Positions 1 through 10,654 of a stretch of DNA of 64,000 nt are shown one piece after another. The position numbers were made by a program, and so were the translations under genes. Numbering within the stretch: position 1 is the stretch's first letter; every line of letters begins with the position of its first letter. A model generated the notes under the pieces. It had not been told where the DNA came from, made no database searches, and saw nothing but the letters and a program-made list of their open reading frames with translations. This DNA comes from Endozoicomonas numazuensis (GTDB taxonomy: Bacteria > Pseudomonadota > Gammaproteobacteria > Pseudomonadales > Endozoicomonadaceae): the NCBI RefSeq assembly GCF_000722635.1, contig NZ_JOKH01000002.1:61904-125903 (forward strand), read 5' to 3'.

Positions 1-108
1 GATGCCTGCACCAGTTTGATTGATGGAGCCGTCATCATGCTCACAAGAGACAGAGAAGAATACCAGGAGTTTGATATGTCATCCGAGCAGCCAAAAACCG
101 CAGCCTAA
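1..108 (+). CDS. C-terminal end of an unidentified gene cut by the window edge
   Basis: Frame 1 is open from the first base to a TAA at 106-108, giving 35 codons that end in a charged, ordinary bacterial tail (LTRDREEYQEF, then SEQPKTAA). It runs convergently towards ppx and the stop codon lies inside a hairpin, as expected for a real gene end. In pseudomonads ppk lies next to ppx and faces it, so ppk is one candidate, but I do not recognise the tail as Ppk. The identity remains open. Confidence 0.4.
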   Translation, partial: DACTSLIDGAVIMLTRDREEYQEFDMSSEQPKTAA

Positions 109-116
109 GGCTACGG
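98..116. terminator. hairpin between convergent genes
   Basis: CCGCAGCC at 98-105 pairs with GGCTACGG at 109-116 with one mismatch. The three-base loop is the stop codon of the upstream plus-strand gene. It lies between two convergent genes; there is a run of A on the left, which would serve as a U tract for the minus-strand ppx transcript. Confidence 0.45.
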
Positions 117-127
117 CTGAGCATCAC

Positions 128-1624
128 TCAATTAACATTCAATTTAAAGCCGACTTTATGAAGATACATTCTCTCTCGTTCGAAGTCGGCAGCTGTCAGT
201 GGATGCTCTTTTAACCAACCTCGCTCGAAGCCAACATTCAAAGTACGACTGCCTGCTTTTAACGCATAATTTGATAATGCCACACCTCGTATGTGATTAA
301 GAACAATCCCCATACGAAGGAGAACGGTCAGTTTCAGCAGGTGGTTACTATCGGAGTGTTCAAGCAATCCTTTTGGGATCCCCCTGCGGTGCCCTTGCAC
401 CAGCAGAGCCAATTTCCTTTGTCGCTCCTTACTGAACCCCATCAAATCCGAATGCTGTATCAGATAGGCTCCATGACGGTTGTATTGAGAGTGGGAAATA
501 TCCAGACCGACCTCACACACCAAAGAAGCCCAGTTCAACAACTCACGATCAGAAGCCTCAAGATCCCAGCTCTGACTTACCTGATCAAAACAGGCCAGAG
601 CGTGCCTGTTAATCCCTTCTGCATTGGCCCGGTCCACATGATAACGTTCCATCAATGCAGATATGGTTCTCCCCCTGACATCTTCATGGCGGTCCCTGCC
701 CAACATGTCATAAAGAACGCCTTCCCTGAGAGCGCCCTCTGAATATTGCATTTTCTCAAGCTCGAACGCATCGAAACAAGCCATCAATATTGCCAGTCCG
801 GCGGGGAAAATCGCCTGACGGTCAGGCTTCAAACCAGGAAAACGAACCCTGCCAGTATGAGAAAATTCCAGCACCCGGCTTTTCAGCATGTCCATTTTAT
901 CCCGGGTAATAACTTCACCATGCCCCATAGCCGAGAGGATAGTGCTCACCGCCCGGATAGAACCTGAAGAACCCACAGCATCAACCCAACCCAAACTTTT
1001 GTAGGCCTGTTCAATGTTCAGAAGCTCCAGACGTGCCGCATAATAGGCTGACTGGAAACGCTCAGTTGAAAGCTCTCCACCAGGAAAAAAACGGTCGGTA
1101 TATGCAACACAACCCATATGAAGGCTTTCCAGCAATTTAGGCTCAAAGCGCTCACCCACAATCAACTCGGTGCTACCCCCACCAATATCTACCACCACTC
1201 GGCGATCATTGTCGTCTGACTGAGTCTGTGCAACGCCAAGGTAAATCAGGCGAGCTTCTTCCCGACCAGCGATAATTTCAATGGGGTGATTAAGAATTTT
1301 TTCTGCTTTTTCAACAAAATGAGCGCTATTCTTCGCTTTTCGAAGAGCATTGGTTCCTACAACTCTGAGCGCTTGAAAGCATCTTCCTGACATATATTGG
1401 GCAAACTGCGCCAGACAATTTAGTCCTCTGGTCATGGCCTGTTCAGAAAGACAGTCGTCCTTACTCAACCCGGCAGCCAGCTGCACTTTTTCTCCCAGGC
1501 GCTCAATCGGCCTGATTTCACCCTGTTCCACTCTCGCAACAATCATGTGAAAACTGTTGGAACCCAGATCAATAGCCGCCACTAGTGGCTGGCTGTCGGA
1601 CTCAATACGACCCTGGTCTGTCAT
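128..1624 (-). CDS. ppx: exopolyphosphatase (Ppx/GppA family)
   Basis: It releases phosphate from the ends of inorganic polyphosphate, and some family members also hydrolyse pppGpp. The N-terminus carries the ASKHA phosphate-binding loop AIDLGSNSFHMIVAR, and the second family loop DIGGGSTELIVG lies near residue 145. A C-terminal HD-like helical part (about 310-498) completes a protein of 498 residues, close to the family norm of about 510. An upstream frame extension of 36 codons looks non-coding; I chose the ATG at 1624 because it follows an AGAAGAA purine stretch and places the ASKHA loop at residue 13. It is divergent from trxA, an arrangement common in Pseudomonas-like genomes. Confidence 0.93.
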   Translation of the reverse strand: MTDQGRIESDSQPLVAAIDLGSNSFHMIVARVEQGEIRPIERLGEKVQLAAGLSKDDCLSEQAMTRGLNCLAQFAQYMSGRCFQALRVVGTNALRKAKNSAHFVEKAEKILNHPIEIIAGREEARLIYLGVAQTQSDDNDRRVVVDIGGGSTELIVGERFEPKLLESLHMGCVAYTDRFFPGGELSTERFQSAYYAARLELLNIEQAYKSLGWVDAVGSSGSIRAVSTILSAMGHGEVITRDKMDMLKSRVLEFSHTGRVRFPGLKPDRQAIFPAGLAILMACFDAFELEKMQYSEGALREGVLYDMLGRDRHEDVRGRTISALMERYHVDRANAEGINRHALACFDQVSQSWDLEASDRELLNWASLVCEVGLDISHSQYNRHGAYLIQHSDLMGFSKERQRKLALLVQGHRRGIPKGLLEHSDSNHLLKLTVLLRMGIVLNHIRGVALSNYALKAGSRTLNVGFERGWLKEHPLTAADFERERMYLHKVGFKLNVN

Positions 1625-2043
1625 AATGTTCTTCTTCGACACTCCCGCAGCCCGATCAATCCGGGTGTTAGATCTAACACCCGGAGCTGATGGGTCAACG
1701 GTTGGTTGAATGATCAGGCCACGACCATACAATCAATTTTGTCATGCATATCATGGCATTGGAGCTTGCATAAACCAGCAATATACCAGAAGGCAGTGGT
1801 TACGGCATATTTACTGTAACCCTGATTCGTCTTTCTTCAAGCCTTCGTGCACGCGTCATTAGCCGCGAATTTGTGACATTAAACAAGGCGGGGGACCAGC
1901 TTTCTGGAACTAAAAAGTCATCCAGTGTATAAATCTCATCAGTCATGAATTTACGAATGACTGAATCTGATTCAGACTATCAGCCATATACAAATAACCA
2001 TAACTCTGTAAACTACCACTTATTATTAATCAGAGTGCCGAAT

Positions 2044-2073
2044 TTGTTTCCAGGGTAGCCCCTTTGCTATGAT
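2044..2073 (+). promoter_or_regulatory. probable sigma-70 promoter of trxA
   Basis: TTGTTT at 2044-2049 and TATGAT at 2068-2073 are 18 bases apart, about 40 bases before the trxA start codon. The rest of the 490-base gap between ppx and trxA (1625-2115) is AT-rich, and I see no gene in it. Confidence 0.45.
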
Positions 2074-2115
2074 TCGAGCTCTGACATTAAGCAAGATGGC
2101 TAGGAGATCCATTCC

Positions 2116-2439
2116 ATGAGCGAAATTGTCAATGTGACAGACGCTACCTTCGAAGAGGACGTGCTGAAGGCAGAAGGTCCTGTACTGGTCGACTATTGGG
2201 CTGAATGGTGTGGTCCTTGCAAAATGATCGCACCCGTGCTGGACGAAATCGCACAGGACTACGACGGCAAGCTGAAAATTTGCAAACTTAATATCGATGA
2301 CAACGAAGCCACTCCTCCAAAGTATGGTGTTCGCGGTATCCCAACCCTGATGCTGTTCAAAAGCGGCAACGTTGAAGCCACCAAGGTTGGAGCATTGTCC
2401 AAGTCTCAGCTGACAGCATTTCTTGACAGCAACCTGTAA
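2116..2439 (+). CDS. trxA: thioredoxin 1
   Basis: A small cytosolic dithiol oxidoreductase that reduces protein disulfides using electrons from thioredoxin reductase. It has 107 residues, the standard length. The active site WCGPCK sits near residues 31-36, preceded by the family stretch VLVDYWAEW, and the cis-proline loop GIPTLMLF is present. The ATG follows an AGGAG ribosome-binding site by about eight bases. rho lies downstream on the same strand, the usual trxA-rho order in gammaproteobacteria, although a hairpin and a long leader separate the two here. Confidence 0.97.
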   Translation: MSEIVNVTDATFEEDVLKAEGPVLVDYWAEWCGPCKMIAPVLDEIAQDYDGKLKICKLNIDDNEATPPKYGVRGIPTLMLFKSGNVEATKVGALSKSQLTAFLDSNL

Positions 2440-2521
2440 TAGAACCATTCTTCTTGCTTCAGAAGCATTCAGAGGCAAACTGGTACTCCTGCTCAAAAGG
2501 CAGATGAGCTACCAGGAACCA

Positions 2522-2546
2522 GCCGGATGATCAGTCATCATCCGGC
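2522..2546 (+). terminator. perfect 10-bp hairpin after trxA
   Basis: GCCGGATGAT at 2522-2531 pairs perfectly with ATCATCCGGC at 2537-2546 around a 5-base loop, 83 bases after the trxA stop. No clear T tract follows, so it may be a 3'-end stabilising hairpin or a weak terminator. Confidence 0.55.
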
Positions 2547-3033
2547 AGCTTCAAGATGTTGTTGCTACCCCACATATATCAGTCTGAATAATCTGGCTTC
2601 CATTAATCTGCTCAGGATGAGGTTCATGGACTTAAAGCCACAGGCAGGGAACAGCTGTTCTATGCATGCTCCGACGGGAAATATTTCTCAATTAATAGCT
2701 TCTGAAAAGTTGACGTAACAGGAGTTCTTGATTATTTTCCAGAAAAGGATATAGACTGTGAATTCGGGAGTTATCAGATCTGCTTGTTTCAGGCATGACT
2801 TTTAGAGATGTTCCTGGAGCCTTAGCGGCCCTTCTGATAAGCAGTAGAAAATACTCCGGCCACGTTTGTTTCAAGCTTGTCTTTTCGATTTAGGTCATAG
2901 CTTGAAAGCTGTTTTTAATGAGCTTAAGCAGGCATCGATATTGAACGATGCTGAATATAATAATCTCAATAATATCCGATCTTCCTGCAACTACGACGGC
3001 CATTACCTTTCAATTTAACGTTCGCGAACTGTT
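2547..3033 (+). promoter_or_regulatory. long untranslated leader of rho
   Basis: About 490 bases precede rho without a convincing coding frame. The two short frames here have no ribosome-binding site and no family resemblance. In other gammaproteobacteria rho has a long leader through which Rho attenuates its own transcription; a similar role is inferred here from position only. Confidence 0.35.
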
Positions 3034-4293
3034 ATGCATCTTACCGAACTGAAAAAAAAATCTGTTCCTGAACTTCTGGCGATCGCTAATGAAATGGGCC
3101 TTGAAAATCTGGCCCGTTCCCGGAAGCAGGATGTAATCTTCTCAATCCTGAAGCGCCATGCCCGCAGCGGGGAAGACATCTATGGCGATGGTGTTCTTGA
3201 GATCCTGCAAGATGGCTTCGGCTTCTTGCGTTCCTCCGACAGCTCATACCTGGCGGGACCTGATGACATTTATGTTTCACCCAGTCAGATTCGTCGTTTT
3301 AATCTGAGAACCGGTGATAGCATTGCAGGTAAAATTCGACCACCTAAAGAAGGTGAACGTTATTTTGCCTTGCTGAAAGTTAATGAAATTAACTTTGATC
3401 AGCCTGAAAATGCACGTAACAAAATTCTGTTTGAAAACCTGACGCCATTATTTCCTCAGAATCGCCTGATTATGGAAATGGGTAACGGTTCTACAGAAGA
3501 TTTAACAGGCCGCATCATCGACCTGGTGGCTCCAATCGGTAAAGGCCAGCGTGGTCTTATCGTATCGCCACCCAAGGCAGGTAAAACCCTGATGCTGCAA
3601 AATATTGCGGCAAACATCACGCGAAATAATCCTGAATGCCATCTGATCGTTCTGCTGATTGATGAGCGTCCAGAGGAAGTGACAGAAATGTCTCGTTCCG
3701 TTCGTGGTGAAGTGGTTGCTTCTACCTTTGACGAACCACCATCACGTCACGTACAAGTGGCTGAAATGGTTCTGGAAAAAGCCAAACGCCTGGTTGAGCA
3801 CAAGAAAGACGTAGTGATCCTGCTGGACTCCATTACCCGTCTGGCTCGTGCTTACAACACCGTCATTCCTTCATCCGGTAAAGTTCTGACCGGTGGTGTG
3901 GACGCCCATGCTCTGGAGCGCCCCAAGCGTTTCTTTGGTGCCGCCCGTAATATCGAAGAAGGTGGCAGCCTGACTATCATGGCTACCGCTCTGGTCGATA
4001 CGGGTTCCAAGATGGACGAAGTTATCTTTGAGGAATTCAAAGGTACCGGCAACATGGAACTGAATCTTGACCGTCGCATTGCCGAGAAGCGCGTATTCCC
4101 TGCAATCAACTTCAACAAGTCCGGCACACGTCGAGAAGACTACCTGACGACCGAAGAAGAGTTGCAGCGTATGTGGATTCTTCGCAAGATTCTGCACCCA
4201 ATGGACGAAATTGGTGCCATTGAGTTCCTGCTGGATCGCATGAAGCACACCAAAACCAATGAAGAATTCTTCCAGGCTATGAAGCGGAAGTAA
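3034..4293 (+). CDS. rho: transcription termination factor Rho
   Basis: A hexameric RNA-dependent ATPase that ends transcription of untranslated RNA. The 419 residues match the E. coli protein in length. Visible are the N-terminal helical part and cold-shock-like RNA-binding domain (about 1-130, with DGFGFLR), the Walker A loop PPKAGKT near residue 180, the Walker B strand [16 protein letters not shown], the Q-loop/R-loop region ([15 protein letters not shown]) and the C-terminal [13 protein letters not shown] segment. It starts with ATG and is followed at once by a hairpin. No anomalies were seen. Confidence 0.98.
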   Translation: MHLTELKKKSVPELLAIANEMGLENLARSRKQDVIFSILKRHARSGEDIYGDGVLEILQDGFGFLRSSDSSYLAGPDDIYVSPSQIRRFNLRTGDSIAGKIRPPKEGERYFALLKVNEINFDQPENARNKILFENLTPLFPQNRLIMEMGNGSTEDLTGRIIDLVAPIGKGQRGLIVSPPKAGKTLMLQNIAANITRNNPECHLIVLLIDERPEEVTEMSRSVRGEVVASTFDEPPSRHVQVAEMVLEKAKRLVEHKKDVVILLDSITRLARAYNTVIPSSGKVLTGGVDAHALERPKRFFGAARNIEEGGSLTIMATALVDTGSKMDEVIFEEFKGTGNMELNLDRRIAEKRVFPAINFNKSGTRREDYLTTEEELQRMWILRKILHPMDEIGAIEFLLDRMKHTKTNEEFFQAMKRK

Positions 4294-4307
4294 TCCCTCA
4301 TTCTCCG

Positions 4308-4331
4308 GGGGATGAGCATCAGCTCATCCCC
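4308..4331 (+). terminator. perfect 10-bp hairpin after rho
   Basis: GGGGATGAGC (4308-4317) pairs with GCTCATCCCC (4322-4331) around the loop ATCA, 15 bases after the rho stop. A pyrimidine-rich run follows. An ATG at 4312 inside the stem could start a longer ubiD frame, but this stem argues against it. Confidence 0.65.
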
Positions 4332-4368
4332 ATCCTCTCTCTACCACCAGCCTCAGCTTATAATTCCA

Positions 4369-5835
4369 ATGAAATACAGGGACCTCCGGGACTTCATCAA
4401 GCTGCTGGAAAAGCAGGGTGAACTCGTCAGAATCAAGACTGAAGTCGATCCATACCTAGAAATGACTGAAATCAGTGATCGAACCCTTCGAAAGAAAGGG
4501 CCGGCACTGCTGTTTGAAAACCCAAAAGGCTATGACATGCCCGTACTGGCCAATTTGTTTGGCACAGAACGGCGGGTTGCTCTGGGTATGGGGCAGGATA
4601 ACGTCAGCGCACTTAAAGAAGTTGGGCAACTTCTGGCTTACCTGAAAGAGCCTGATCCACCCAAGGGCTTTCGTGATGCACTGACAAAACTTCCTGTATT
4701 CAAACAAGTACTGAATATGGGGCCCAAAGTTGTCAGCAAAGCGGCCTGTCAGGAAGTAGTTCTAAAAGGTGATGAGATAGACCTGAACCGGATCCCTATT
4801 CAAACTTGCTGGCCCGGTGACGCGGCTCCTCTGATCACCTGGCCTCTGGTCATCACCAAAGGTCCTGAAAAAGAACGGCAGAACCTTGGCATTTATCGCC
4901 AACAGCTCATTGGCAAAAACAAATTGATTATGCGCTGGCTCTCTCACCGTGGTGGTGCGCTGGACTTCCGTGACTGGCAACAAAAGCACCCTGACAAGCC
5001 TTTCCCTGTCACAGTGGCACTAGGCGCTGATCCGGCCACGATCCTGGGTGCAGTCACCCCTGTTCCTGACAGCCTTTCAGAGTATGCCTTTGCCGGCCTG
5101 CTCAGAGGCAGCAAAACTGAACTGGTTAAAAGTATGACCAATGACCTTCAGGTTCCTGCCAGTGCAGAAATCGTTCTGGAAGGTCATATCTACCCCGGAG
5201 AAATGGCCGATGAGGGCCCGTTCGGGGACCATACCGGTTACTACAACGAGGTTGAACGTTTCCCGGTCTTCACAGTGGAATGCATCACTCACAGGCGTGA
5301 CCCCATATACCACAGCACCTATACAGGCAGACCACCCGATGAGCCAGCCATTCTGGGTGTAGCCCTGAATGAGGTGTTTATACCCATTCTGAAAAAACAG
5401 TTCCCTGAAATTGTGGACTTTTACTTGCCACCGGAAGGGTGCTCGTACCGAATGGCGGTGGTCACCATGCGCAAAGAATATCCAGGTCATGCCAAGCGGG
5501 TCATGCTTGGTGTATGGTCATTTCTCAGGCAGTTCATGTACACAAAATTCGTGATTGTCACTGATGACGATGTGAATGCCAGGGACTGGAATGATGTAAT
5601 CTGGGCCATGACGACTCGAATGGACCCCAAGCGGGACTGTGTTTTTGTTGAAAACACCCCCATCGACTACCTGGACTTTGCCTCACCGGTTGCAGGCCTT
5701 GGCTCTAAAGTTGGCTTTGATGCTACTAATAAGTGGTCTGGAGAAACGGACAGGGAGTGGGGTCAAACCATCACTATGACAGAAGAAGTCAAAGACAGGA
5801 TTGATGCACTCTGGGATGAATTGGGTATAGACTGA
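4369..5835 (+). CDS. ubiD: 3-octaprenyl-4-hydroxybenzoate decarboxylase (UbiD)
   Basis: It removes the carboxyl group from the prenylated 4-hydroxybenzoate ring in ubiquinone synthesis, using prenylated FMN made by UbiX. The 488-residue product (starting [19 protein letters not shown]) matches UbiD in length and in landmarks such as [27 protein letters not shown] and the acidic triad region [15 protein letters not shown] chose the ATG at 4369 because family members begin at this motif and the upstream 19 codons run through the rho hairpin. The next gene is a Fre-type flavin reductase; ubiD and fre are also neighbours in E. coli. Confidence 0.95.
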   Translation: MKYRDLRDFIKLLEKQGELVRIKTEVDPYLEMTEISDRTLRKKGPALLFENPKGYDMPVLANLFGTERRVALGMGQDNVSALKEVGQLLAYLKEPDPPKGFRDALTKLPVFKQVLNMGPKVVSKAACQEVVLKGDEIDLNRIPIQTCWPGDAAPLITWPLVITKGPEKERQNLGIYRQQLIGKNKLIMRWLSHRGGALDFRDWQQKHPDKPFPVTVALGADPATILGAVTPVPDSLSEYAFAGLLRGSKTELVKSMTNDLQVPASAEIVLEGHIYPGEMADEGPFGDHTGYYNEVERFPVFTVECITHRRDPIYHSTYTGRPPDEPAILGVALNEVFIPILKKQFPEIVDFYLPPEGCSYRMAVVTMRKEYPGHAKRVMLGVWSFLRQFMYTKFVIVTDDDVNARDWNDVIWAMTTRMDPKRDCVFVENTPIDYLDFASPVAGLGSKVGFDATNKWSGETDREWGQTITMTEEVKDRIDALWDELGID

Positions 5836-5880
5836 AACAGTATCAACTCTGGATAATTGCCTGACCTCCCAGGAGCCATA

Positions 5881-5943
5881 CCGTTCGCACTGAGCCTGTC
5901 GAAGTGCATTACCCGAATCGTTCGACAAGCTCAGGATGAACGG
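5881..5943. repeat. REP-like palindromic intergenic repeat, copy 1
   Basis: Two arms related to GTTCACCCTGAGCCTGTCGAA face each other (CCGTTCGCACTGAGCC at the left, GCTCAGGATGAACGG at the right). A related element lies at 30050-30112. The shared cores are CTGAGCCTGTCGAA and TTCGACAAGCTCAG. Such palindromes are spread widely in many bacterial genomes, usually between genes. Confidence 0.75.
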
Positions 5944-6060
5944 AGTATGTATGTGTATTCTCGCTTGGTAGAATAAGGTGATACCCAGTTGCTTTTTTAT
6001 CGCAATCAGCAGCGACATTCATAACCTCCTGCTGACTGTGACTTTCCGGAGGAAGGCATT

Positions 6061-6795
6061 GTGCAGATATCCAAACCGTCTAGCCTGCAATGCTCTGTAG
6101 CCGACACCCAGCTTCTCAGTTCCGACATCTACCGGGTCAAACTGACCATCGAATCAAACTGCTTTCCTGACTATTATCCGGGTCAGTATTTGATGGTCCA
6201 CCTTCAGAATAATGAAAGCAGTTGTTTTTCTATCGCCTCTGCTCCCAAAAAAAACCAACAACATCTGGAACTGCATATTCAACGGCTGAAAGACAGCCCA
6301 AACTCTCAGCAGCTGTTTCAGGAAATAAAAGAAGGTGTACTGAATATCAGTTTACCTGCAGGGAATTGCTACCTTCCAGACACAATAGACACACAACAAC
6401 CACTGCTTTTTATTGCGGCCGGGACTGGCTTCTCCCAAATGAAAAGTATGATTGAACATTGCCTGCGTCATCAGCATAGCGGAGAGATACATCTCTATTG
6501 GGGAGCCCGAACCCCCGCAGATTTCTATCTGCCAAGCCTTCCAGTGCAATGGTCTGGCAAGGGTCTTCATTACCATCCTGTCGTCAGTGAAGCCAACCAT
6601 GAAGATGACTGGTGTGGACGCCACGGATTACTTTATGAAGCTATTCTGGCTGATCGGGAACAGCTCATCGATTGCCAGACCTACCTCAGTGGCTCACCAA
6701 GAATGGTCTATACGACATATGACGCAATGATCGAGAATGGATTCCCGAAAAAAAACCTATACTCTGACGTTTTTGACTACGCATCCAGAAAATAA
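6061..6795 (+). CDS. fre: NAD(P)H-flavin reductase (Fre/LuxG type)
   Basis: A ferredoxin-reductase-fold enzyme that passes electrons from NAD(P)H to free flavin. Of its 244 residues, the N-terminal half is the flavin-binding barrel (PGQYLMVHL, then SCFSIASAP, the RxYS-like site altered to SCFS) and the C-terminal half binds the nucleotide (LFIAAGTGFSQMKSMIEH, YWGARTPADFY). It starts at GTG 6061, six bases after a strong GGAGGAAG site. Its place after ubiD, the length and the motifs fit Fre; the reduced flavin could feed UbiX/UbiD cofactor supply, which is inference. Confidence 0.87.
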   Translation: MQISKPSSLQCSVADTQLLSSDIYRVKLTIESNCFPDYYPGQYLMVHLQNNESSCFSIASAPKKNQQHLELHIQRLKDSPNSQQLFQEIKEGVLNISLPAGNCYLPDTIDTQQPLLFIAAGTGFSQMKSMIEHCLRHQHSGEIHLYWGARTPADFYLPSLPVQWSGKGLHYHPVVSEANHEDDWCGRHGLLYEAILADREQLIDCQTYLSGSPRMVYTTYDAMIENGFPKKNLYSDVFDYASRK

Positions 6796-6969
6796 CATTT
6801 GTGAAAATTTCGCTATCCTCCTGAATTTCAAATAAAAATCCTGACTATTTGGCAGAAAAATAAAACACCATTGTCGTGATTTAAATATTTGCAGCGAATG
6901 GCAATTGCGTGACTCTTGTCTATATTCATAGTCGATAGTCATAACACCTAATCAATATACGGAGATTTT

Positions 6970-7620
6970 ATGCAATCTTCCGCTGCCAAGGTTCAGCAGA
7001 CGGCCGTGAAGAGCAGCCGCGTACGCCAGAAGAACATCCAGGTCATACTGCAAGCTGCGGAGGACGAGTTCGTTCTTAGTGGCTTTAAAGGGGCTTCAAT
7101 CAGGGATATTGCAAATAGAGCTGGATTGCCAAAAGCCAATGTTCATTATTACTTCAACAGCAAAGTAGACCTTTATAGCGCTGTACTCAGTCATATTATG
7201 GAACTCTGGGAAGCCGTTTTTTCCGGCCTGAACAAAGAGGATGATCCGGCTTCAGCTTTTCGTCAGTATATTCAGGCAAAAATGCAGTATTGTTTGGCAC
7301 ATGCCAATGCTTCGCGCATTTTCAGCAGTGAAATCATTCATGGAGGGCAACACCTTAAAGAGCACTTTGAGCACTTCAAGGCATGGATTAAAGAGAAATC
7401 ACTGGTGATTGAGTCCTGGGTACAACAAGGAAAAATGGATCCGGTCGACCCTTTACATCTGTTATTCACGATCTGGGCTACTACCCAGTATTATGTTGAT
7501 TACAGCCCTCAGGTAGCCTGTGTTATTGGCAAGGAGGCTTTATCAGAAGAGGATCTGGAGGCTGCAACAGAGCACCTGTGCAACCTCATCATAAAGGGTT
7601 GTGGTATCAGGAGTAGCTGA
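6970..7620 (+). CDS. TetR-family transcriptional regulator, RutR-like
   Basis: A 216-residue repressor-type protein. Residues about 20-70 are the TetR helix-turn-helix (GASIRDIANRAGLPKANV, then HYYFNSKVDLYSAVL). The C-terminal ligand domain resembles the YcdC/RutR subgroup (LLFTIWATTQYYVDYSPQV near the end, close to the RutR motif WASTQHYADF). RutR controls pyrimidine degradation in E. coli, but no rut genes are near. The ligand is therefore unknown; local targets are not apparent. It has an ATG start after TACGGAGATTTT, a good ribosome-binding site. It lies convergent to parC. Confidence 0.85.
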   Translation: MQSSAAKVQQTAVKSSRVRQKNIQVILQAAEDEFVLSGFKGASIRDIANRAGLPKANVHYYFNSKVDLYSAVLSHIMELWEAVFSGLNKEDDPASAFRQYIQAKMQYCLAHANASRIFSSEIIHGGQHLKEHFEHFKAWIKEKSLVIESWVQQGKMDPVDPLHLLFTIWATTQYYVDYSPQVACVIGKEALSEEDLEAATEHLCNLIIKGCGIRSS

Positions 7621-7729
7621 TCACACAACCATTCGTTTAATAAGCCATCATGGGTTTTTAACTGCCGCAGGAGCTCCCGGCTATAAAAACCCTGTTGTCA
7701 TGGCTATTAAATTGCAGCATTTTCAACGC

Positions 7730-9997
7730 TTAACTTTCTTCCTTCTCGTCCGCCCGAATAACTTCAACTGTATCCACTTTCTGGAAGCCACGGGGCAACT
7801 TGTTACCTCTGCGGCCTCTCTCTCCGTGATAATGTTCCATGTCTGCAGGCTTTAAGGTCACATGGCGCTTCCCAGCATAGAGCACCAGAGAGTCATTCGA
7901 ACTCATAACCGACAGATGAACCATCAGTTCAATCCGATCCGATGCCCGGGCTGTAGGAATATTGATAATCTTGTTCCCCTTACCTCTTGCCAATTTAGGC
8001 AGCTCAGAAAGAGGGAATACCAGCATACGTCCTTCATTGGTGATAGCTGCCAACACTTGCTCTTCTCCTGTCACCGGAATGGGCGACATGACCTGAGCAT
8101 ATTTAGGCAGTGTCAAAAGCGCTTTACCGGCTTTGTTTTTACTGACCATATCACCGTGTTGAACGACAAAACCGTATCCGGCATCACTGGCCAACAAATA
8201 GCAGTCTCCGCCATCACCTACACACAGTCCTTCAAATGTGGCTCCGGAAGGTGGGTTCACCCGCCCGGTCAGCGGCTCTCCCTGACCCCGGGCAGAGGGC
8301 AGGGTATGAGTCTGAATAGAATAGGCACGACCGGTAGAATCTATAAAGATAGAGGATTGGTTACTCTTGCCTTTGGCAGACAATCGATACTTATCCCCAG
8401 CCTTATAGTTCAGGCTGGTTGGGTCAGCATCATGGCCTTTTGCACAACGCACCCAGCCTTTTTCAGATAACACTACTGTCACTGGATCAGACGTCATCAG
8501 ATCGGTTTCTGAAAGAGCCTGAGCTTCCTGGCGAATCATCAGTGGAGAACGGCGGTCATCGCCAAACTCTTCAGCATCCGCCTTGATTTCCTTTTTGACC
8601 AGGGTTTTTAGACGACGCTCGGAGCTCAGTATTAATTCAAGATTCTTGCGCTCTTCTTCCAGCTCTTTCTGCTCTGCACGAATCTTGATTTCTTCCAGCT
8701 TGGCTAACTGGCGCAGCTTGATTTCCAGAATGGCATCAGCCTGAATCTCAGAGAGACCAAATCGGGCCATCATGACGTCTTTTGGCTTATCTTCAGTGCG
8801 GATAATGTCAATGACTTCATCAATATTCAGGAATGCTGCCAACAGCCCCTCAAGAATATGAAGCCTTGCCAGTACCTTGTCCAGACGATACTGCAAACGA
8901 CGTCTGACAGTATCTGTTCTCCAAACCAGCCACTCTTTCAGCATGGTTTCTAGAGATTTAACCTGAGGCTTTCCATCCACGCCGATCATGTTCATGTTGA
9001 CCCGATAGGTCTTTTCAAGATCAGTCGTGGCAAACAGGTGGTTCATCAAACCATCCACATCAATGCGGCTGGAGCGGGGAACAATCACCAATCGGGTGGG
9101 GTTTTCATGATCAGACTCATCCCTCAGGTCTGCCACCATAGGTAGCTTCTTTGCCTGCATCTGGGCAGCAATCTGCTCAAGAATCTTCGCCCCTGACGCT
9201 TGATAAGGCAGAGCAGTAATAATGATCTCCCCACTGTCTTTCTGGAAGACAGCTCTCATTCTCAATGAGCCACGTCCCTGCTCATAGATCTTCTGAATTT
9301 CATCCCGGGGAGTAATGATTTCAGCATCCGTTGGAAAGTCAGGTCCCTGAACATGCTCCAGCAGCTCAGTAGTCGTTGAGCCCGGATGATCCAGCAGGTG
9401 AATACAGGCGTTAGCCACTTCCCTCAAATTGTGGGGAGGAATATCAGTCGCCATTCCTACCGCAATGCCGGTAGTCCCATTCAACAGCAGGTTAGGCAGC
9501 CTGGCAGGTAACGTAGAGGGCTCTTCCAGAGTCCCGTCAAAATTAGGTACCCAGTCAACGGTGCCCTGGCCCAACTCTCCAAGCAATACATCCGAATAAC
9601 GGGTCAGCCTGGATTCGGTGTAACGCATGGCAGCAAAAGATTTGGGATCATCCGGAGACCCCCAGTTTCCCTGCCCGTCCACCAGCGGATACCGATAGGA
9701 GAAGGGTTGTGCCATCAATACCATGGCTTCGTAACAGGCGGAATCGCCGTGGGGATGAAATTTACCCAGAACATCACCCACCGTTCGGGCTGACTTCTTG
9801 AACTTGGCGGTATTTTTCAGTCCCAGTTCGCTCATCGCATAGACAATACGACGTTGCACGGGCTTAAGGCCATCACCAATATGGGGCAGGGCGCGATCCA
9901 GAATGACATACATTGAATAATTCAAGTAAGCGCTTTCTGTATAAGCCCTCAGTGACTGACGTTCTATTCCATCATCGCCGATGAAGGTCTGTTCCAT
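7730..9997 (-). CDS. parC: DNA topoisomerase IV subunit A
   Basis: The DNA-cleaving subunit of topoisomerase IV, which decatenates sister chromosomes with ParE. The 755 residues follow E. coli ParC closely through most of the length: LNYSMYVI near the N-terminus, [12 protein letters not shown] (the quinolone-resistance region with Ser and Glu in the susceptible state), the catalytic Tyr in [10 protein letters not shown] near residue 120, the coiled-coil tower, and the C-terminal beta-pinwheel with GERGRRG. I chose the ATG at 9997; a TTG two codons upstream is possible. parE is not in the window; the upstream neighbour is an endA pseudogene. Confidence 0.97.
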   Translation of the reverse strand: MEQTFIGDDGIERQSLRAYTESAYLNYSMYVILDRALPHIGDGLKPVQRRIVYAMSELGLKNTAKFKKSARTVGDVLGKFHPHGDSACYEAMVLMAQPFSYRYPLVDGQGNWGSPDDPKSFAAMRYTESRLTRYSDVLLGELGQGTVDWVPNFDGTLEEPSTLPARLPNLLLNGTTGIAVGMATDIPPHNLREVANACIHLLDHPGSTTTELLEHVQGPDFPTDAEIITPRDEIQKIYEQGRGSLRMRAVFQKDSGEIIITALPYQASGAKILEQIAAQMQAKKLPMVADLRDESDHENPTRLVIVPRSSRIDVDGLMNHLFATTDLEKTYRVNMNMIGVDGKPQVKSLETMLKEWLVWRTDTVRRRLQYRLDKVLARLHILEGLLAAFLNIDEVIDIIRTEDKPKDVMMARFGLSEIQADAILEIKLRQLAKLEEIKIRAEQKELEEERKNLELILSSERRLKTLVKKEIKADAEEFGDDRRSPLMIRQEAQALSETDLMTSDPVTVVLSEKGWVRCAKGHDADPTSLNYKAGDKYRLSAKGKSNQSSIFIDSTGRAYSIQTHTLPSARGQGEPLTGRVNPPSGATFEGLCVGDGGDCYLLASDAGYGFVVQHGDMVSKNKAGKALLTLPKYAQVMSPIPVTGEEQVLAAITNEGRMLVFPLSELPKLARGKGNKIINIPTARASDRIELMVHLSVMSSNDSLVLYAGKRHVTLKPADMEHYHGERGRRGNKLPRGFQKVDTVEVIRADEKEES

Positions 9998-10084
9998 TCT
10001 CAATAAACCTTGGGAGCTTTAAAAGTGGGCTAATCGGAATATCATAATACCCAGATCGCCGAGAGGACAGTCGAATGAGCTTAT

Positions 10085-10625
10085 TCATCCTTGTGGCTGT
10101 CTTGAAACATAAGGATTCATCCAGCCCTGAACCTCAGAAATCCGGATATTACGCTCAATTTTCCACGGTGTTGCCGAATAAAATCGATCCCAGGCTTCAT
10201 AGAGTTTTCTTTGATCTTTACCGAGTCTGAAAAGGTAACGATCTGCCATATCTCCAACCGCAGATACCAGATTATGGAAGTTGGATTCCATTTTGCGAAA
10301 GTCGGGATTCTTTTTACATCGCTTTCGGCCTCCTTCCTACCAGCACTGCAACTGATGACCAAACTCTCAAGCTGGCACTGCATGCTCCCACTCAACTCTT
10401 GAGGCCCGTTTTTTCTGTTTGCGAACCTCGTAACCGCACGAATCAAGATCAGGTACCAGCTTCTTGCCCTGTACCTTGATGTCGCTGCCACAATAAAAGC
10501 TGTTGATCGACGTAGATTTTCACCGCTTCCCGCTTGGCCTTGGAAAAACTGGCAGGCGCAGACCAGACAGAAAAGGGTAGAGAGACAAAGCAGGCTAAAA
10601 CCAGTAAACGAAAAGCAATGGACAC
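10085..10625 (-). pseudogene. endA: decayed endonuclease I gene
   Basis: Read on the minus strand, the pieces spell a periplasmic endonuclease I. A GTG at 10625 opens a signal peptide (IAFRLLVLACFVSLPF, cleaved near VWSAPA), followed by [15 protein letters not shown]. After a one-base frameshift near 10500 the second frame gives [33 protein letters not shown] (the catalytic His region) and, past an in-frame TGA and a TAG, GGRKRCKKNPDFRKMESNFH. The last piece, GDMADRYLF to VQGWMNPYV, lacks roughly 45 residues present in E. coli EndA. Two stops, one shift and one deletion make it non-functional. It is not obvious from any single reading frame. Confidence 0.88.
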
Positions 10626-10654
10626 AAATCAGACCCGGACATAAAAAACTCAGG

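Noticed and set aside
1625-1732. 36-codon N-terminal extension of ppx
   Set aside because: The first ATG with a ribosome-binding site and the family start lies at 1624; the extension looks intergenic.
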